Positions 26,560 to 36,400 of a DNA stretch of 46,446 bases are shown here, piece after piece. Where the stretch lies: NCBI GenBank assembly GCA_035628505.1, contig DASPJR010000070.1, forward strand, positions 1 to 46,446, written 5' to 3'. Positions within the stretch are counted from its first letter, which is position 1; every line of letters starts with the position of its first letter. The position numbers and the translations under genes are program-made. The notes under the pieces were generated by a model. That model saw only the letters and a program-made list of their open reading frames with translations. It was not told where the DNA came from and searched no databases. Source of the DNA: DASPJR01 sp035628505. GTDB taxonomy: Bacteria > Planctomycetota > SZUA-567 > H5-PLA8.

Positions 26560-28725
26560 ATGCAGCTTTTAACCGTTCAGATTCAATACGAACATGACGT
26601 GGTGCTCGCACGTCAGCGCGCCCGTCAGATTGCCGGGCTGCTGCGCTTTGATCCGCAGGATCAGGCCCGCATTGCGACTGCCGTGTCTGAAATCGTTCGG
26701 AACGCATTCAAATACGCTGGACAGGGCCGCATCGATTTTCTGCTCGAAGGAAAAACGTCGCCGCAGGTGTTCGTGATGAACGTTATCGATCGCGGGCGCG
26801 GCATCTCAAATCTCTCTGAAATCCTGGATGGGCAGTACCGCTCACGCACCGGCATGGGTCTTGGAATCATTGGCAGCCAGCGGCTGATGGACCAGTTCGA
26901 TATTCATTCCAGCAGCGCAGGCACAACCGTTTCGCTTAAAAAACTTCTGCCGCGCAGCGCCCCGATCGTTACGCCGGCGCACATGGCCAACCTGAGCGCA
27001 GAACTCGCACGCATGTCGTCGCAGACAACCTACGATGAGGTACAGCAGCAGAATCAAGAATTGATTCGCACAATGGAAGAGCTGCGCGAACGCCAGGAAG
27101 AGCTCACGCGATTGAATCAAGAGCTTGAAGATACCAATCGCGGCGTGCTCGCTCTTTACGCTGAGCTCGATGAAAAAGCCGACCACCTGCGCCGCGCCGA
27201 CGAACTGAAATCGAAGTTTCTCTCGAATATGAGTCACGAGTTCCGTACGCCGCTAAATTCGACCATTGCACTCTGCCGCATCCTGCTCGACCGGCTCGAC
27301 GGGCCACTGACGCCTGAACAGGAAAAGCAGATCAATTACATTCAGAAGGGCTCGAACGAATTGCTCGTGCTCGTGAATGACCTGCTCGATTTGGCAAAGA
27401 TCGAGGCTGGGAAAACTGTCATTTCGCCCAATGAATTCGACGTACGGGATCTGTTCAGCGCACTTCGCGGAATGTTGCGCCCACTGCTGGTCAGCCAGTC
27501 TGTCGCGCTTCACTTCGACGAGCCAGCAGGCATTCCCATGATGCACACAGACGAAGGCAAAGTTTCGCAGATTCTTCGCAACTTTATTTCTAACGCGCTC
27601 AAGTTCACTGAGCACGGCGAAGTGCGAGTCTCGGCTACGCTTTTAGAAGATGGCCGGAGTGTCCGGTTCTCAGTTGCTGACACCGGCATCGGCATCTCGC
27701 CGGCTGACCTCGTAAATATCTTCAAAGAATTCAACCAGGTCGAACATAGACTGCAGAAGAGAGTAAAGGGCACAGGGTTGGGCCTGCCGCTGAGTAAGCG
27801 GCTCGCCGAACTCATGGGCGGCACAATTACGGTCAAGAGCCATGAAGGAAAGGGCTCGACGTTTATCGCTACAATTCCTGTTCAATATCAGGTGCAGCAG
27901 CAGCATGTTGTTCCCGCAAAGACGCCGGCTGAAGCTAAACTGGTCCTGATGCCTGGCAAGATTCCTGTTATCATCGTGGAAGATACGCCCGATACCGCTT
28001 TCATTTATCGAAAGTTCATCGAACACAGCGAATTCCAGTGCTTTATTGCATCTACTGTTCCTGAAGCTCGAAGGCTGATCCGCCAGATTACTCCGGCAGC
28101 CATCGTACTGGATATAATGTTGCCCGGAGAGGACGCCTGGACATTCCTGACCGAGCTTAAATCCAAACTGCTGCCTTCTGTTCCCGTGCTGGTGGCGACC
28201 AGCGTTGAAGACCAGCAGAAAGGTCTCTCGCTTGGCGCCGATGAATACATCATTAAGCCGCTGAATCCAGACAAGCTGCTGGAGTTCTTCCGCCATCACC
28301 TTTCGAAAGGCACAACCCGGCGTGCTCTGATCGTAGACGATGATGAAGGCTTCCGGTATGCCTTCCGCAACCGGCTGCAGTCCAGGAACATCGAAGTATT
28401 GGAAGCGGAGAATGGCATTGATGCCGTTGGCATTGCCACGCGCGAACGACTGGACATCATTTCAGTTGACATGGTCATGCCGGGGATCGATGGGCTTGAA
28501 ACAATCCGCCGTCTGCGTGAAGTTTTAGGCGTATCATCGGCAAAACTCTACGCGTTCTCATCGAAAGTGCTCGCGCCTCAGGAAATAGAAGCATTGCGCT
28601 CCTACAATGCGGCATTTCTCTCGAAATCCGAGGCCTTGGAAAACGTCGTTACAACAATCCTGTACGAGGACGCTTCGTCCCTGCCGCAGTCAAAAACTTT
28701 ACCGTGTCGACAGAAAGTAGAGTGA
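26560..28725 (+). CDS. RsbT-like ATPase fused to a hybrid histidine kinase with two receivers
   Basis: The 721-residue cytoplasmic protein begins with a third GHKL domain of the cluster (residues 1-130; VSEIVRNAFKYAGQG, DRGRGI, GMGLGIIGSQRL), then a coiled coil (about 155-215), HisKA with H226 in SNMSHEFRTPLNS, a second HATPase_c (about 325-440; NFISNALKF, DTGIGIS, GTGLGLPLSKRL) and two receivers: D518 (IVLDIMLPGEDAW, K566) and D637 (ISVDMVMPGIDG, K689). It is the last gene, 10 bp after the phosphatase fusion. The N-terminal domain suggests direct contact with the stressosome proteins, so this is the likely point where the stress signal passes to His-Asp relay. Confidence 0.92.
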   Translation: MQLLTVQIQYEHDVVLARQRARQIAGLLRFDPQDQARIATAVSEIVRNAFKYAGQGRIDFLLEGKTSPQVFVMNVIDRGRGISNLSEILDGQYRSRTGMGLGIIGSQRLMDQFDIHSSSAGTTVSLKKLLPRSAPIVTPAHMANLSAELARMSSQTTYDEVQQQNQELIRTMEELRERQEELTRLNQELEDTNRGVLALYAELDEKADHLRRADELKSKFLSNMSHEFRTPLNSTIALCRILLDRLDGPLTPEQEKQINYIQKGSNELLVLVNDLLDLAKIEAGKTVISPNEFDVRDLFSALRGMLRPLLVSQSVALHFDEPAGIPMMHTDEGKVSQILRNFISNALKFTEHGEVRVSATLLEDGRSVRFSVADTGIGISPADLVNIFKEFNQVEHRLQKRVKGTGLGLPLSKRLAELMGGTITVKSHEGKGSTFIATIPVQYQVQQQHVVPAKTPAEAKLVLMPGKIPVIIVEDTPDTAFIYRKFIEHSEFQCFIASTVPEARRLIRQITPAAIVLDIMLPGEDAWTFLTELKSKLLPSVPVLVATSVEDQQKGLSLGADEYIIKPLNPDKLLEFFRHHLSKGTTRRALIVDDDEGFRYAFRNRLQSRNIEVLEAENGIDAVGIATRERLDIISVDMVMPGIDGLETIRRLREVLGVSSAKLYAFSSKVLAPQEIEALRSYNAAFLSKSEALENVVTTILYEDASSLPQSKTLPCRQKVE

Positions 28726-28842
28726 AGCTGAGACCTACCTTCGCTAGTTGAACTCCGGAGAGCCAGGTTGAACTGGTTTTCGTCTCTGTCGAGCGTGCCG
28801 AAAAAGACCGAGCAGACCTGCATTCATCAGCATCAGAAGAAT

Positions 28843-28867
28843 GCAAAGACGGGTCTGCCCGTCTCTG
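28843..28867. terminator. Hairpin between convergent genes
   Basis: AGACGGG and CCCGTCT pair perfectly around TCTG (28847-28864) and the stem extends by GCA/TGC after one mismatch. It lies between the stop of the last signalling gene and the stop of the large secreted hydrolase-like gene; a T-rich stretch follows a few bases later on the plus strand. Confidence 0.5.
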
Positions 28868-28904
28868 CTTGGACATTATTTTTGGTGCAGATCGATGTGG
28901 GAAG

Positions 28905-31900
28905 TCACTCGATTTTGCCGTTGCGTCCGGTGTTGGTGAACTGCGCGGGCTTTCCACCACCGAACGGCTGGTCGCCGATGGTGACAGCAACCGGAAGCGT
29001 CAGCCCCAGCTGTTTGTGGTTTTTACCCACACCACTATCGGCCAGGACATTCAGCCAGTTTCCTTTCGTGAGCGCCACAAGCGCGCGAGCCGAATGGTCG
29101 GAGCGTTCGTTCTTCAGGACGAGCACGCCGAACTTGCTCTTGCCGCGGCCCCTGGCGTCGAGTGTGAATGTGGCGGTCACGCCTCCGACGTCCACGCCAA
29201 CCTCCGAACCGGCTAGCGCAGCCAGATCAAACGTGCCGGGCAGGATGATCTGAAGCTTCAGGCTGTCGCCACCCAACTGGTTAAAGTTCAGACTGGTCTT
29301 GGCGGACACGACGTTAAGCTGCACGAATTGCGGCTCGGCTTCGATTTCGGCGAAGCCACGCGGTGCGGCGGACACGCTGGCGCTCATGATTTCAACAAAG
29401 CAGAGCTTGTTGTTCACGGCGCCAATTGCGTTCGAAATGGTCAGGCGACCGTCGCTCACATTTACAGTTACGGTGCGATCGATCCACCGCGTGGTGCTCG
29501 TCGGCGTGGCATCGACCGCGAGAACGCCTTCGACCTTCACGCGGAACGTGCTGTCGAAATAGCTGGGATCGCCACAGACCAGACGGACTGTATAGCTGCC
29601 GCTCGGGACCGCAATCTCCCACACCGCACTGGGATTCCCCGCCATCTGCATGTGCGCCAGCGTGTCATAGCGCTTGTCCGGCGACGCTGGCGAGAGTCGC
29701 TCGCGCGCGCCGAGGCTGTTATCGCTATTCCAGCCGTACGCATAGCCGTTGCGGTTTCCGAACACGGCGCCAGTGTCCGCAAGGTAGCCGCTTGGAGTGG
29801 GCGCACCGGTCGTCTGGAAGTTGATCTTCAGGCTAGTCGGTGGCGGGGAAACGACAACGGCGGCGGTGGCAATTGTACTGCCGCCCTTGCCATCGCTGAC
29901 CGTGACTGTTGCCGTGTACGTTCCGGAAGTGGTGTAAACGTGCGTCGTACTGGGACCGGTGCCGCTCGCGCCATCTCCGAAAGCCCAGGTGTAAGCGAGT
30001 GCATCACCATTCGGATCGCTGGCTGCGGCCGAGAAGACAACGCTCTGACCGACAACTGCAGGATTTGGCGAGGCGCTCAAGCCAGACGTTAGCACCGGCG
30101 GATCCACGACGCTGAACGAAACAGTCAGGCTCTGCCCTGGCGTACCGGCGGCACCTGGCGAACTGAAGGGCGTTGCGCTGAGCGTGTGTGTGCCTGCAAC
30201 CAGCGTCCAGGCGAAGTAGTCTCCGTTCAGGTCACCGGCCAGAGTGTATGGAGCGCCATTCTCAACGCGGAAGCTGCTGTTGCTGTCGAGCGCGAAGCGC
30301 ACACTGCCAACTATCGTCGGATCGGTGTTCGCCCGCACGTTCAAATTACGGGTGGGCAGCTTTGAATAATCCAGAACCATGCCGTTCGTCAGCAGAGCAA
30401 TCTCCTTCTCCGTGTCTGCATTAACAAGCGTGAAGCTCGTGACCTTCTGCGCAGAGGTCACATCTTTGTAGGTCGCGGTGACCGTCGTGCTTGCGGCGGC
30501 CATAGTCAACGTGGTGCTCGCCGAGGACGCATTCGCAACAACAGCGCCCGTCCATCGATCGAAAGTCTTGCCTGCCGGCGCTGAGTTTGCCGAAATGGTG
30601 ACGATCGCACCGGCTGAATAAGAGCCGCTGCCGAAGCCATTAACGACGGTCAGTGCATAGGTCGGCGGCGAATCCATAACGCTGAACGAAACGGTCAGGC
30701 TCTGGCCCTGAGTGCCACTGGCATTTCCAGCGCTGAAGGGAGTTGCACTCAGCGTATGCGTTCCGAGCGCCGGCGTCCAGACGGAGTAATCCCCGTTCGC
30801 GTCGCCCGTTAGCGCATACGGTGCACCGTTCTCAACGCGGTAGCTGCTGTTACTGTCGAGTGCGAAGCGCACGCTGCCGACGATCGCCGGATCGGTGTTG
30901 GCCCGCACGTTCAGGTTGCGGGTTGGCAGTTTGGAATAATCCAGAACCATTCCATCTGCCAGCAGCCCGATATCTGTATTGGTGTCTGCATTGATGAGCG
31001 TAAAACTGGCGACCTTCTGCGTGGAGGTCGCGTCTTTGTATGTCGCGGTCACGGTCGTGCTCGCGGCTGGCATCGTCAGCGTCGTGCTCGAGGAGGTTGC
31101 GTTCGCAACGGTGGCGCCCGTCCAGCGATCGAATGTTTTACCCGCTGGCGCTGCGTTTGCCGAAATACTGACGACTGTTCCCGCAGTGTAGGAGCCGCTT
31201 CCAGAACCGCTGACGACCGAAAGCGCATAAATTGTCGGCGGTGAAGAAATGCGGCGAATCAGGCACGCCCAGTCCAGCGTGGTATTGCTCGGCGCCATGC
31301 CGATGCTTCGGATTCCGCCGCCTGAAATCGTCGCAACCGTGCCGTTCAGCAGAGTGCCGCCGTTACGTGGGTCATACCACTTGATTTCAAAGCTGCCGCT
31401 CGTGTGGCTCAGGTCGATGTTCGTGCTGCCGCCGTCGCGCAGATATACGGCATAGATGTCACCTCGCTTTGCGAAAACGTAATCGGTAGTGCTGTCGGTA
31501 AGAGCGTTGTCATGCAGCATCTGCGGGAAGGGCAGATACTTGATGAAGAATTCATGCGCGTAGCGGCACTGGTTCCACCAGCCATCCCACGCTGCATAGT
31601 TGTTCACATATCCGTCTCCCCCGCCCCAGCCCCGATACGCCCAGCCGAAGTATGTTTCGTAGCCGCCGCCGCCGCCCATCAGCAGGCCCCAGAGCGAATA
31701 CTTGCGTGGATCGTCGTGGCTGGCGTCGAGAGTATCCGGCCGCACGCCGGCCGTGTCATCGCCGTACATGCTGCTGCGCGTGAAATTCTCGTGTCCGGGC
31801 TCATCGACACTGAAATACCACTTCTTGCCGGCGTTCCGTGATTTGTCGACCCACTCGCGCGTTTTGTCGTTCGTCCAGCGCATACTGAAATTGTTGTACG

Positions 31901-33131
31901 CAAGCTGGAACGATGTTCCTTCGAAGCTGGGGTGATTCAGCAGCGGCGTATAAATGGTGTTTTCCTGACCCGGCAGATTGTGAGCAACAATGGGATGCTT
32001 GTACGGATCGGCGGCGCGGATGAAATCTGCAAAAGCTTTGCGTTGAGCGTCCGTGTTCCCGACGCTCATGGGGCCTTTGTTATCGTTCCAGCCGTTCTCT
32101 TCACCGATGTTCCAGATCACCGCCAAGTGGTGGCTGAACCGCGCGATCAATTCCCTGTAGTAGAGCTTGCGACTTTTTCCGAAAGACGCAGGGGTAGGAT
32201 TTCCGTTGGCGTCGACCAGTCCATCCTTAACCTCCCAGAAGCTCTCGTTCTCGGTTTCGCTCAGCACCAGGTGGATGAGGATGCCCTTACGGTCCATATG
32301 CGTGAAAAGAATCTCCCACTGGTCGAGCTTCGAACAATCAAAGCGGAACCGCTCGTCCACGCTCGGATACGGCCACACGCTTTGCGTATCAGCATGGCCT
32401 GTATACGTCGGCAGGTAGAAGCAGTTCATTCCTTTGCTCGCAATGTAGTTGATTGCGCCCACGACGTTCTTTCCCTTGCTGCCCTGCCAGACCGGATCAC
32501 CGCTCACCCAGTGCTGTCCGTGGGCATTAAATTCTGAACGCCACCCGGTCGTTGAACCATCGATATCAGGATTGGCAAGGAAGCTTTCCGGGCTGTCAGG
32601 ACCGATTTTTATGAACCACTCTCCGTTCGCGAAGCGCAGGTAATGTTCACCCACGTATTTCAGCAGACCCTTTCCGCGATGGTCGCGTCCGGCCTTGTCC
32701 GTTGCGGCGATGCTGAAGGAGCCAGAAACGGCATTGAACGAAACGGCCGTTCCGGCGGCTGGATCAGCGCTCATGGCGATTTCCATTCCTTGCCGGAAAG
32801 AGGCAACGTAACTCCAGGTACCGGTCTCATCAGGCGTGAAGTGGACGCGCCATTTATTGCCGCTTGCGGCTCCCGTTTGACCGGCATTCCCGTCCGCGGC
32901 GAAGTAGCCCGGCACACGGATGTTGCGAGTGCCTTTCGTGAAGGTCACATCAAGGCGGTAATCAGTAAAAGGGTTTGGCGAGGCCGTTTCGCTTGAAGCC
33001 GGTCCGTCAAAGGTGATCGTGACGGCATGCCATTGCTTCAGCTCGCCAGTAACAACCGCGCCGCCAAGCACCGGTTCGGCAAGCAACACCCACATCCAAA
33101 GACACAGCAACAATCCCAGTTTCGCACGCAT
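28905..33131 (-). CDS. Secreted multidomain glycoside hydrolase-like protein
   Basis: ATG 33131 has a strong GGAGG five bases upstream and opens a signal peptide (MRAKLGLLLCLWMWVLLAEP); an ATG 18 bases earlier is less likely. Domains of the 1,408 residues: DUF5060-like (about 25-105), a TIM-barrel of the DUF4038-like type (150-540) with probable catalytic glutamates in WNIGEENGW (E344 or E345) and FSVDEPGHEN (E444), a collagenase-type putative collagen-binding domain (545-630), two copies of a ~190-residue repeat with an InlB-like start (632-1008), a PKD domain (1010-1093), a malectin-like carbohydrate-binding domain (1099-1249) and a beta-rich tail. Substrate unknown; the binding domains indicate action on an insoluble polymer outside the cell. 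No sorting signal seen. Single gene on its strand. Confidence 0.88.
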   Translation of the reverse strand: MRAKLGLLLCLWMWVLLAEPVLGGAVVTGELKQWHAVTITFDGPASSETASPNPFTDYRLDVTFTKGTRNIRVPGYFAADGNAGQTGAASGNKWRVHFTPDETGTWSYVASFRQGMEIAMSADPAAGTAVSFNAVSGSFSIAATDKAGRDHRGKGLLKYVGEHYLRFANGEWFIKIGPDSPESFLANPDIDGSTTGWRSEFNAHGQHWVSGDPVWQGSKGKNVVGAINYIASKGMNCFYLPTYTGHADTQSVWPYPSVDERFRFDCSKLDQWEILFTHMDRKGILIHLVLSETENESFWEVKDGLVDANGNPTPASFGKSRKLYYRELIARFSHHLAVIWNIGEENGWNDNKGPMSVGNTDAQRKAFADFIRAADPYKHPIVAHNLPGQENTIYTPLLNHPSFEGTSFQLAYNNFSMRWTNDKTREWVDKSRNAGKKWYFSVDEPGHENFTRSSMYGDDTAGVRPDTLDASHDDPRKYSLWGLLMGGGGGYETYFGWAYRGWGGGDGYVNNYAAWDGWWNQCRYAHEFFIKYLPFPQMLHDNALTDSTTDYVFAKRGDIYAVYLRDGGSTNIDLSHTSGSFEIKWYDPRNGGTLLNGTVATISGGGIRSIGMAPSNTTLDWACLIRRISSPPTIYALSVVSGSGSGSYTAGTVVSISANAAPAGKTFDRWTGATVANATSSSTTLTMPAASTTVTATYKDATSTQKVASFTLINADTNTDIGLLADGMVLDYSKLPTRNLNVRANTDPAIVGSVRFALDSNSSYRVENGAPYALTGDANGDYSVWTPALGTHTLSATPFSAGNASGTQGQSLTVSFSVMDSPPTYALTVVNGFGSGSYSAGAIVTISANSAPAGKTFDRWTGAVVANASSASTTLTMAAASTTVTATYKDVTSAQKVTSFTLVNADTEKEIALLTNGMVLDYSKLPTRNLNVRANTDPTIVGSVRFALDSNSSFRVENGAPYTLAGDLNGDYFAWTLVAGTHTLSATPFSSPGAAGTPGQSLTVSFSVVDPPVLTSGLSASPNPAVVGQSVVFSAAASDPNGDALAYTWAFGDGASGTGPSTTHVYTTSGTYTATVTVSDGKGGSTIATAAVVVSPPPTSLKINFQTTGAPTPSGYLADTGAVFGNRNGYAYGWNSDNSLGARERLSPASPDKRYDTLAHMQMAGNPSAVWEIAVPSGSYTVRLVCGDPSYFDSTFRVKVEGVLAVDATPTSTTRWIDRTVTVNVSDGRLTISNAIGAVNNKLCFVEIMSASVSAAPRGFAEIEAEPQFVQLNVVSAKTSLNFNQLGGDSLKLQIILPGTFDLAALAGSEVGVDVGGVTATFTLDARGRGKSKFGVLVLKNERSDHSARALVALTKGNWLNVLADSGVGKNHKQLGLTLPVAVTIGDQPFGGGKPAQFTNTGRNGKIE
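30103..31233 (-). repeat. Tandem ~565-bp duplication within the hydrolase-like gene
   Basis: Copy 1 (31233-30664) and copy 2 (30663-30103) each encode YAL(S/T)VV, GKTFDRWTGA, TTVTATYKD, VLDYSKLPTRNLNVRANTDP, VGSVRFALDSNSS, RVENGAPY and GQSLTVSFSV in the same order. The two copies remain very similar in DNA, so the duplication is recent or kept similar by gene conversion. Confidence 0.85.
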
Positions 33132-33444
33132 GCACACCTCCTCATCCAAGCCGTTCGATGTGAGCTATTGCTGAGGGTGCCGCTGTTCTTACGTCAAAAA
33201 TTAAAAAAGCGTGGCATAAGCCGGCGGATGGGCAAAAGCAGCAGTGCTGTTCCGGATTCCACTAGAAGGGAATGCGACCGGCGGCCTGAGCGAACTCTGC
33301 ACGGCCGCGTTTGATAAAGTGATGATCAATGGCGTAGCGCAGTAGTGCAGCAGCGCAGTAAGTACAAACCTTAGACTCCAGACGCTCAATGCGGCGACAC
33401 ACGACAGCGATCATCGATCGGACTGTTAAATACAAGGCGTTCTG
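33132..33444. other. 313-bp intergenic leader
   Basis: It lies between the stop of the cytochrome-WD40 gene and the start of the secreted hydrolase-like gene, both on the minus strand. A TTGACG on the minus strand near 33210 could be a -35 box, but I find no -10 at a normal distance. I see no gene and no clear terminator hairpin. Confidence 0.4.
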
Positions 33445-36400
33445 CTATTTCGCTTTTTTCACGCGCAGCAGCAAAGGCCGTGACGTCTGCCTCCCCGCCT
33501 GGTTTTCGACGGCGTAGCAGATGCGCTCGGTTTCGGGAACCCACTTGGCCGCGGTCAGGAAAATCTGCCGCTCGCTGAGTCCTTTTTCGATCAGCACGCC
33601 GTTTAGACCGATGTTATCCACAATTACGCCGTGCGGCAGGTTGTCCACTGAGAACGTCAGCAGGTCGGCGTGTCCGTTCCGAACAACTTTCAGCCATACT
33701 GGAATTGTCTGGCCCGGCGCAATCGTGATTTCCGGCATGGTCCCTGGTGGCGCGGGAGGTCCGCCGGCTTTTTCCGGCGGCACATACGGCTCGAGCATCA
33801 CAAAAACTTTCGGCTTTCCTTCAAGCTTGATGCGGCCAAGACTGCCGGCTTCCTTCGTCACCTGCGCGCCATTGATTGTCGCAGTCGCTTTGAGTTTCGA
33901 GAGCATTGCATTGGCATCGGTAGGTGCAGCTGCGTCATCGGCAGCGTTGAGCGTACCAAATGCTTCGAGGTGGCCGGCCTGAATCACAAGGGGCGTGGAA
34001 ACCGTGAACCCGGGGGGCAACCCGGTGATGTCCACGCGTATGTCTCCGTCAAAACCGTCGAAACGATCTGCGCGCACTGAAAAACTTTTACCGCTTCCGG
34101 CGTTCACCGTGGGATTTTCTCCCTTTACACTGACTGAAAAGTCCGGCTTCGGCTCACGAATAACGAGCCGGTAAATGAAACGCTCACCACTGAAACCACG
34201 CGTATCGATCACCCGAACGACATAACTGCCGTCCGAGGGCGCAGTGAAGTGAACCTTCGAATCCGTGCCCATTTTCCGTTCGCTGTCATCATCATTCATG
34301 AAATTCAACGGGAAAACCGGCAGTCCATTGGGAACCAGCTTTTCCCCGAGCTGCCGCGGTTCCACGATGTAGCAGGTCGTGTCGTTGGCGTGCGCGGACG
34401 GGCTTGTGTCGAAGTAGCATCGGCGGCCTGTGCCTGGTGACGGATAGAGCAGCGAATCGGAATCCGGTCCCTGCGGCGCGCGGAACAGTTTCACGACCTC
34501 GCCTTGCAGGTAAACGTATTCGTTCAATTCCATCTCTTCCCAGTTTTTAAGTCGTACGCCTTGTCCATTCGAATCGATTGCGCGGAAGTTAATGTATGAA
34601 TCGCGCACAGCCTGCAAGACCAGCCGCTGTACTGGCTTGCCATCCGCGTGATAAATGTCAATGCGTGTATCCACGGGAGAACCGCGCTGCGCCGCCAGCG
34701 TTTCGATGATAAAACTCTGACCGGCTTTCGCATCGAACTTGAAATAGTCGGCATCCTCTTTCTGCTCTGCCGAATAGATGCGTCCGGCAATCGAGACCGG
34801 TGCAGGGACACTCTGCGCCTGCTGAACGGAATTGTTCGGCTCCGTTTCCTGGGTTTCGCTGAGCGTGCTTGCGGCCAGCTTCAATTCGGAGCGGCTGCGG
34901 AAGACGGTGCGGTCGATTGGAAGCGGCAGATCGCCTTCGCGCTCGGGCTTAACCTTCACCTTCGTTCCGGCAGGCAGGTTGTAGCCGAAGAGGCTGATCT
35001 CTGTCTCGGCGCCAATTCTTGCGCTAAGCGGATAAAAGCTGCTGACGTACTGAAACATCCCCACGCTCATGCGGTACGTGTGCGTCTTCGACCCACCCAG
35101 GATGCCGTCGCGAACGCGAAGAATGTAGCGGCCATCTCTTGGAATGCTAAAGGCCATAAGGGGCTCAGGCATGGCAATAAATTCGTTTCTGCCGATGACT
35201 TCCCCACCCTGCTCGTCCCAGAGCGTCACTACCGGCGCGGCCTTGGATCCGACGCTGCTTGAGGACACATCTGCGATAATCGTCTGCCCGGCTCTGGCCT
35301 GAACACTGAAACGGTCCTCGTCTCCGGTGTCCTTCAGCGTGCCCCACACGCTCACGGGAAGATTGAGCGTCTGAATACCCGAAGCTTCACCTTCAACTTC
35401 GCTGAGCTGCGGCAGATCATCGATGTAAACCGCGAGCTTCGCGCTTTCTCCGCCGGCACTGGTGACACTCAGTTCAACCTTTTCGCGTGGCGAATCAGCG
35501 GGCGTGCTCAAACTGATCCACAGCTGGTCGTGAGCAGCGTTTTCAGGCAGCAGCGAAGCCGAAACTTTGGGATTCGAGACCTTCACGGCGCTAACACCGA
35601 GCAGGTTTTTGCCCAGCAGCTTTATTTTCGTCGCCGCACCTCGTTGTACTCCGGGCGGCTCAGCGGCATTGAGTTCAGGCTTCGGTGATTTGCCAGTCTC
35701 GGCGTCGTAGGTCGCGAAGGTTCCGTTCATCCGGCCGACGGCGACCGTTTTTTTGTCAATCACCGCAAGTCCGGCCACCCAGTCGGGCTGCTTCTCGAAG
35801 GTGAGCTTCTGTGTAACGGCCTCGGCGCTCCAGACTTTCACGGTGCTGTCTTCGGCGGTGGTGATCAGCGTGTCCCCTTCAGCCGAATACGCCAGCCGCA
35901 GAATTGCTCCATCATGTGCGAAGATGGAATAAAGGAGCGGATTCGTTCCGTCGGCAGCCGTCTCACTTATCTGCCAGACGCGGATGCGGCTATCAACTCC
36001 GCCCGCCGCCAGGCGTTTGCCATCAGGACTGAACGTTACCGCGTAAAGCTCCTTCAGCGACTGTGAGAGGGTATCCAGACGTGCGCCGCTCTCGACGTTC
36101 CAGAGCTTCACCGTACGATCGAGACTTGCGCTGGCGAGAACCTTCCCGTCGGGCCGGAATGAAAGCGAGAACACCGCACCGTTGTGGCCGGTCAGTGTTT
36201 TGCGCTCGGCACCCGTTGCGGCGTCCCACAACTTGATCGTCTGGTCATAGCTGCCGGTGGCAAGCGTTTTGCCATCGGGTGAGAGCGCTACGGAATAAAG
36301 CGCATCGCGGTGACCTTCGAATGAGCGGATCAGCGCGCCATCGGCGACATTCCATAGCTTCGCCTCGCCTGCAACGCCCGTCTCGCCTGACACAGACACC

